A DNA stretch of 64,000 nucleotides from Flaccisagitta enflata (Eukaryota; Chaetognatha; Sagittoidea; Aphragmophora). The notes below the pieces were generated by a model that was not told where the DNA came from, searched no databases, and saw only the letters and a list, made by a program, of their open reading frames with translations. Position 1 is the first letter of the stretch, and each line of letters opens with the position of its first letter. Location of the stretch: the NCBI GenBank assembly GCA_965153355.1, contig OZ231126.1, positions 52,018,001-52,082,000 of the forward strand, given 5' to 3'. Both the position numbers and the translations under genes were made by a program. Positions 59,264 through 64,000 of the stretch are shown here, one piece after another.

Positions 59264-59957
59264 TCGCGTCGGCTTCTTCGTCGAATTTGAGCTTTATCAA
59301 CGCCACTCGGCCGGACATGGCAGAGGCTGAAGAACTGTTGAGGCCGGCAGACTCTTCGGCGGCTTTCTTTGCGGCCGCTTCTTCCGCCGCCTTTTTCGCG
59401 GCGTCACCCATGACCGTTGAATTCGTAGACGTAGACGCAAAACTTTCCTCCGAAGAGAGACTTTGTTGTTGAGAGACAGAGGGAGAACGTGACCGAGACT
59501 GCGATCGGCTTCGGGCACGACAACGGGCCAGACGATGTTTAGGAAGAAAAGTTTTTCTTTTGCTGTCTTCGATGAACCGGCGTTGGTCGGGCGTAAACGA
59601 GGAGATGTTATCGAGAGCCTCTTTAAGAAGAGAATTAAAGTTGTTACCGGCTACTGTATAATCGTCGTCCGCCGACTCGGTCCCTTTTAGAAAGCGGTCG
59701 AGGTCACTGTGAGCGTTGTAAAAGCGGGCATATAATTCTCTTGATTCTTTACTTTGTATTCCTTCGGTGACTTTTTCTTCGATGAACTGTCTTTGTTCGG
59801 GCGAAAATGTAGACACGTGTAGAAGCAGATCGGCGAGAATTGCATTGAATTGATCGGCGAGATTACTATATTCGTCGTCGGTCTCTTCTTTCTCTCCAAG
59901 TTGTTCAGAGAGAGCGACGAACCGATCAAGCGTTTCCTTATTTGAGCTACGGGTCAT
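59040..59957 (-). CDS. BEL/Pao Gag N-terminal region
   Basis: 305 codons from ATG (GGAATGACCCG). Residues 10-60 and 85-130 are an internal duplication: LDRF at 10 and 85, FNAIL/FNSLL at 37 and 107, FSPEQRQFIEE/FTPDQRRFIED at 51 and 121. An Arg/Ser-rich segment (145-160, RSRSQSRSRSPS) may bind RNA. An Ala/Lys/Glu-rich helix spans 184-203 and a probable coiled coil 218-250. The frame ends at 59040, and the protein sequence appears to continue in the +1 frame into the DUF1759 core. No domain name is known to me for the duplicated module. Confidence 0.9.
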   Translation of the reverse strand: MTRSSNKETLDRFVALSEQLGEKEETDDEYSNLADQFNAILADLLLHVSTFSPEQRQFIEEKVTEGIQSKESRELYARFYNAHSDLDRFLKGTESADDDYTVAGNNFNSLLKEALDNISSFTPDQRRFIEDSKRKTFLPKHRLARCRARSRSQSRSRSPSVSQQQSLSSEESFASTSTNSTVMGDAAKKAAEEAAAKKAAEESAGLNSSSASAMSGRVALIKLKFDEEADAIELEKFKLAQQLKSKKRAILQAAIEGGLDEDLAECIANIDIEGTTAAPSPPAATRRHISTGGQSTIEEYDASCL

Positions 59958-60710
59958 TCCTTAGACGGCGGTAGACAACAGTCAATCATCGGAGAACAAC
60001 AGTCATTGATCGATGAACAACAATAGAAGCGACGGGCGATGGTTACTTTTCCACCAATGAGGAGAGAGAGAATTAACGATGACGGGCCAAACTACGAGGA
60101 AATACAACGATGTTCGGACCGACGGACAATGGATGGATTAAGAGACGGAAATATACTTGATGAATGGACGAACGGAGAAAGAGGAGATACAACTTTTCCG
60201 ATTAACTTTTGGCCAATGCAAGATCAACTCACGATAGCCCACGTGTTCACTTAAGCACGATGAAAAGACGGATTAACATTCACTTGAAATCACGATATTC
60301 CTTCCTTACTTGAGGCGAATTAGCGGCGAGGTAGAAGTGGCGGGCGGTAGGCTCACTTCTACTTAATTTCTTTCATTCTTTTTACTTTCTTCTTTCCTTA
60401 CTTTTAGGCGAAGAAGCGGCGATGCAGAAGTAGCGATCGGTTGGCTGACTTCTACTTGTTTTCTCACTATTGAAGCTGAGAGAAAACTTTTCTTTTCCCC
60501 CCTTTCTAGATCGCGATGTTTTGTTGTTCTCAATCCAGCTGGGGACAGAGAGAGAGAGCCGACTTTTGCTCTTTGATGCGACGAGGGAAAGGAGACTTCC
60601 TTTTTCACTTCAAAACAAAAGGCTTTAGTCGGCGATGGCCGTGTCCGATAATTTCACTGGACCGACGCGATGGACGATGAGAGAAAACGACGTAGTCCGC
60701 ATAATTTGAC
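59958..60710 (-). other. 5' leader of the BEL/Pao element
   Basis: About 750 bp between the 5' LTR and the Gag ATG. The sequence directly after the LTR (minus strand GTCAAATTATGCGGACTACG) does not begin TGG, so I cannot name the primer tRNA. A packaging signal would be expected here but is not identifiable by eye. Confidence 0.6.
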
Positions 60711-61244
60711 TATTGGATATTTCTAGCGTGAGAATTGAGTAGCTTATCCTTTCCGTCTATCGAAAAGCACGTGGTTGAATCAAAAACATTTATTTCATCG
60801 CATCGACACGTCAAATCTACAAAAGGGGCAAAAAGGGGGAGAAACCATTAGGCTTTGCTAAAGGGCGTAAAGAAATACAAACAATTTAATACACAGGACT
60901 CAATATCAACTTCAACTTACTATGGTCGGACGGTCCCACTTCGCACCACGAACTGCTACTGACAAACGACCGCGCGCTCCGGTATTTAAGAGCAAATACA
61001 AAAAGTAGTTCCCAAACTCAACCCTCACCCACGCGGACAAATACTTCTGGAGTGACAGTGAAGCGGTACAAAAACGGGTGACGCAATGCCCAAATATGGC
61101 AATAAGGATAAAGCGTGCGCGGATGAATACAAACATGATGACGTCAGCCAATGAACGACGAGTGAACGACTAATGAACATTCACGAGGCATAAACCACGA
61201 TGCTAAAGATGGCGGGCTACAAAAAGAGCATCGACTATCACACA
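60711..61244 (-). repeat. BEL/Pao 5' LTR
   Basis: Differs from the 3' LTR by roughly six to eight bases. Most cluster at 60930-60945 (GGTCCCACTTCGCACC versus GATCCACATGGCACC in the 3' LTR). AATAAA complement at 60789-60794. Confidence 0.95.
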
Positions 61245-61266
61245 ATCTTCTTCTTCTTCATCTTCT

Positions 61267-61298
<32 letters not shown>

Positions 61299-61345
61299 TT
61301 CTTCTTCTTCTTCTTCTTCCTTCTCTTCTTCTTCTTCTTCTTCTC
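61245..61345. repeat. (CTT)n microsatellite, BEL target site
   Basis: CTT array adjoining the 5' LTR. The other flank (53085-53106) is also CTT-rich, so the retrotransposon split one tract. Confidence 0.95.
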
Positions 61346-61891
61346 CGTCTTCCTCCTCACATTCATCTACCTTCCTTTCACTTTCTCTTCATTCATCTTC
61401 CGCCTCCTTCTGCCCACCTCGCGTGCATCTGCCTTTTTCCGCAACTTGTTTACTTGTCCGTCACTTCCTCTTTCCTTTCCATTCCTCTTCCAGATTGTTT
61501 TCCGCCTTTATTGCTGCCGGCCACAAGAATTGATTCCTGCCAAACAAAATTCATCCTTATTTGGACGTGAGAAGGGAAAAAATGGGAAACCAGAGGAGAG
61601 AGAGAGAGAGAGAAATATGAATATGGCTGGGAAATTGTTAGGTGGTCACCTTTGCCTGTTATCCATTGGTAACTGTATCAAAGAATGTAGCGTGAGAGGG
61701 ACGGCAAGCGAAAAGTATACGGTGGAAGGTGGATCGATAGAAAACAAGTGGCGTTCGCCATAATGTGTTCCATGATAACTTGATTGAGAATGAATATTAA
61801 TACAATAATTCTAATGAGTCATCCAATATAAATGTTCAGAGAAATCTGTGTTATATATACTGGCCGCCTGTAGGCGACCCAACTGCTTGTC
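61346..61891. other. Unique sequence
   Basis: The plus frame from the CTT repeat stays open to 61763, with a short GA run near 61597, and encodes a Phe-rich then unremarkable peptide. No domain recognised. Confidence 0.35.
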
Positions 61892-62081
61892 TTCATAGCT
61901 GCGGGGCTTATAACTGTGAGGCTTATAACCGCAGGGCTTGAAACCGCGAGGCTTACAACCGCGGGGCGTATAACTACGGGGCGTATAACCACGGGGTTTA
62001 TGACCACAGGCTTCCTGACAGTAGGGTTATAACTGCAGGGCTCATGACCGCAGGGTTTATAACCCCGGGTCTCATAAACTG
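61892..62081. repeat. 15-bp minisatellite (CTTATAACCGCGGGG)n
   Basis: About 12 imperfect units of 14-16 bp (CTTATAACTGTGAGG, CTTATAACCGCAGGG, CGTATAACCACGGGG and so on). On the minus strand it reads as PVVIR/PVVIN-type pentapeptides in a frame continuous with the adjacent array. Confidence 0.9.
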
Positions 62082-64000
62082 GGGTGTGTGACACACATTT
62101 GGAGAAAACTGGGCTGTGTGGCACACATTCGGAGAAAATTGGGCTTTGTGACACATTTAGAGAAAACTTGGCTGTGTGACACACAAAGGGTGAAAACTGG
62201 GTTGTGTTATACAAAATGGAGAAAACTAGGGTGCGTGACACACATTTGGAGAAAAATAGGCCGTGACACACATTTAGAAAAAAACTTGGCTGTGTGACAC
62301 ACATTCGGAGAAAACAAGGTTATGTGACACACAATGAAGAAAACTAGGCTGCGTTACACACATTCAGAGAAAACAAGGCTGTGTGACACACATTTAAAGA
62401 AAATTAGGCTGTGTGAGACACATTTGAGAAAACTGGGCTGTGTGACACACATTTGCAGAAAACTGGGTTGTGTGACACACAATGGAGAAAACTGGGCTGT
62501 GTGACACTCATTTGGAGAAAACTTAGTTGTGTGACACACAATGGAGAAAACAGGGCTGTGTGACACACATTTGGAGAAACCTGAGCTGTGTGACAAACAT
62601 TTGTAAAAAACTGGGTTGTGTGACACACAATGGAGAAAACTGGGCTGCATGACACACATTTGGAGAAAGTTAGACTGTGTGACACACATTCAGAGAAAAC
62701 TGGGTTGTATGCCAAAAATGGAAAAAACTGAGCTGTGTTACACATATGAAAAAAAACTGGACTGTGTGACACACATTCGGAAAAATTGGACTGTGTGACA
62801 CACATGTGGAGAAAACTGGGTTATGTGACACACAATGGAGAAAACTGGGCTGTGTTACACACATTTGGAAAAAACTGGACTGTGCAACACACATTCGGAA
62901 AAATTGGACTGTGTGACACACATTTGGAGAAAACTGGGTTATGTGACATACAATGAAGAAAACTGGGCTGTGTGACACACATTTGGAGAAAACTAGACTG
63001 TGTGACACACATTTGGAGAAAACTAGGTTGTGTGACACACATTCAGATAAAACTGGGTTGTGTGACATACAATCAAAAAAACTAGGCTGTGTGACACACA
63101 TTTGGAGAAAACTGGACTGTGTGACACGCATTTGGAGAAAACTGGACTGTGTGACACGCATTTGGAGAAAACTGGACTGTGTGACACACATTCAAAGAAA
63201 ACTGGGTTGTGTGACACACAATGGAGAAAACTGGGCTGTGTGACACAATTTTGGAGAAACCTGGACTGTGTGACACACCTTTGGAGAAAACTGAGTTTGT
63301 ATGACACACACTGGAGAAAATTAGGCTGTGTGACACACATTTGAAGAAAACTGGACTTTGTGACACACATTCGGAGAAACTCGGACAGTGTGACACACAC
63401 TTGGAGAAAACTGGGTTGTGTGACACACAATGGAGAAAACTGGGCTGTGTGACACACATTCGGAGAAAACTGGACTGTGTAACACATTTGGAGAAAACTG
63501 GGTTCTGTAACACACATTTGGAGAAAACTGGGTTGTGTGACATACAATGAAGAAAAATGGGCTGTGTGACACACATTCGGAGAAAACTGGACTGTGTGAC
63601 ACACATTTGGAGAAAACTGGACTGTGTGACACACATTCGGAGGAAACTGGGTTGTGTGACACACAATGGAGAAAACTGGGCTGTGTGACACACATTTGGA
63701 AAAAACTGGACTGTGTGACACACATTCGGAGAAAACTGGGTTGTGTGACATACAATGGAGAAAACTGGGCTATGTGACACACATTCGGAGAAAACTGGAC
63801 TGTGTGACACACATTTAGAGAAACCTGGACTATGTGACACACATTCGGAGGAAACTGGGTTCTGTGTCACGCAGTGAAGAAAACTGGGCTGCGTGACACA
63901 CATTTGGAGAAAACTGGGCTGTGTGACACACATTTTGAGAAAACTGGGTTGTGTGACACAATATGGAAAAAACTAGACTGTGTGACACACATACGAAGAA
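62082..64000. repeat. 30-bp minisatellite, about 64 units, continues beyond window
   Basis: Unit CTGGGCTGTGTGACACACAT plus TTGGAGAAAA. Variants alternate at two sites (CATTTGGAG, CATTCGGAG, CAATGGAG; GGGCTG, GGACTG, GGGTTG), giving a loose higher-order pattern of 3-5 units. Each unit contains TGTGTGACACACA, a 6-bp inverted repeat. Because the period is a multiple of three, frames up to 283 codons are open on both strands (minus: VCHTAQFSPN-like decapeptides; plus: DTHLEKTGLC-like). One-base indels switch frames along the array, so I treat it as non-coding. Confidence 0.93.

Larger units (their letters stand above)
53107..61244 (-). mobile_element. BEL/Pao LTR retrotransposon, full length, minus strand
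   Basis: About 8.1 kb. LTRs of 533 and 534 bp are about 98-99% alike by eye. The 5-bp target duplication ATCTT lies at 53102-53106 and 61245-61249. Coding order on the minus strand is Gag, protease, RT, RNase H, integrase, which with a Gag containing a DUF1759-type domain and an AYVDD RT box is diagnostic of BEL/Pao. Two single-base frame changes split the coding region into three frames. No envelope-like frame. The insertion lies in a CTT-rich tract. High LTR identity implies recent insertion. Confidence 0.97.

Noticed and set aside
55497-59472. Plus-strand ORFs across the BEL/Pao element
   Set aside because: They are antisense shadows of the minus-strand Gag and Pol frames, with no domain of their own.
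62404-63933. Secreted or Cys-rich repeat protein encoded on the minus strand (283-codon frame)
   Set aside because: The open frame follows from a 30-bp period; one-base indels shift the frame repeatedly, and both strands are equally open.
61892-64000. CRISPR-like array of 30-bp repeats with internal palindromes
   Set aside because: Units are directly contiguous with no unique spacers, and the surroundings are clearly eukaryotic; it is a minisatellite.

Overview
This window is animal (metazoan) nuclear DNA, probably from an invertebrate with a repeat-rich genome. The main evidence is an intact-looking BEL/Pao LTR retrotransposon, a superfamily known mainly from animals. Tc1/mariner, hAT and Helentron-like non-autonomous DNA transposons and very dense microsatellites agree with this. 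I recognise no host protein-coding gene and no confident functional RNA gene. Almost all other long open frames are low-complexity translations of microsatellites or of repeats whose period is a multiple of three. I cannot name the species.

Layout. 1-12.8 kb: microsatellites mixed with two recurrent short families, called here family H and family F. Family H is 100-450 bp, begins AACAAGG and ends in a hairpin followed by AAAA. Family F carries arrays of a ~20-bp GAGGCTGGGATTTG-type unit and a GGCCCCGAAGGGGCC hairpin. 12.88-18.46 kb: a ~144-bp satellite of about 39 monomers with higher-order structure. 18.5-31.5 kb: AT-rich unique sequence, two near-identical inverted Tc1/mariner deletion derivatives (24.3 and 28.5 kb), TA-flanked MITEs, and a family F copy between perfect 69-bp direct repeats. 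31.5-53 kb: a 499-bp tandem duplication, a 470-bp near-perfect palindrome, two hAT-type MITEs with perfect 8-bp target duplications, further TA MITEs and many H and F copies. 53.1-61.2 kb: a complete BEL/Pao element on the minus strand (LTRs about 533 bp, about 98-99% identical, 5-bp target duplication ATCTT) inserted in a CTT-rich tract. 61.9-64 kb: a 15-bp minisatellite that passes into a 30-bp minisatellite running off the window end.

How the parts relate. The only coding capacity is mobile: Gag, protease, RT, RNase H and integrase of the BEL/Pao element, split over three frames by two one-base frame changes, and a decayed C-terminal piece of a Tc1/mariner transposase. The most unusual signal is in family H, about 27 copies. 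A 9-nt word near the 5' end is the reverse complement of the outer arm of the 3' hairpin, and the word itself differs between subfamilies (GTCGCGTGC, GTCGCGGAC, GTTGCGGAC, AGGTGCGAC, AGATGCGTC) while the match is kept. This resembles the subterminal inverted repeats and 3' stem-loop of Helentron-derived elements (HINE/DINE-1 type), but the copy-specific covariation is striking.
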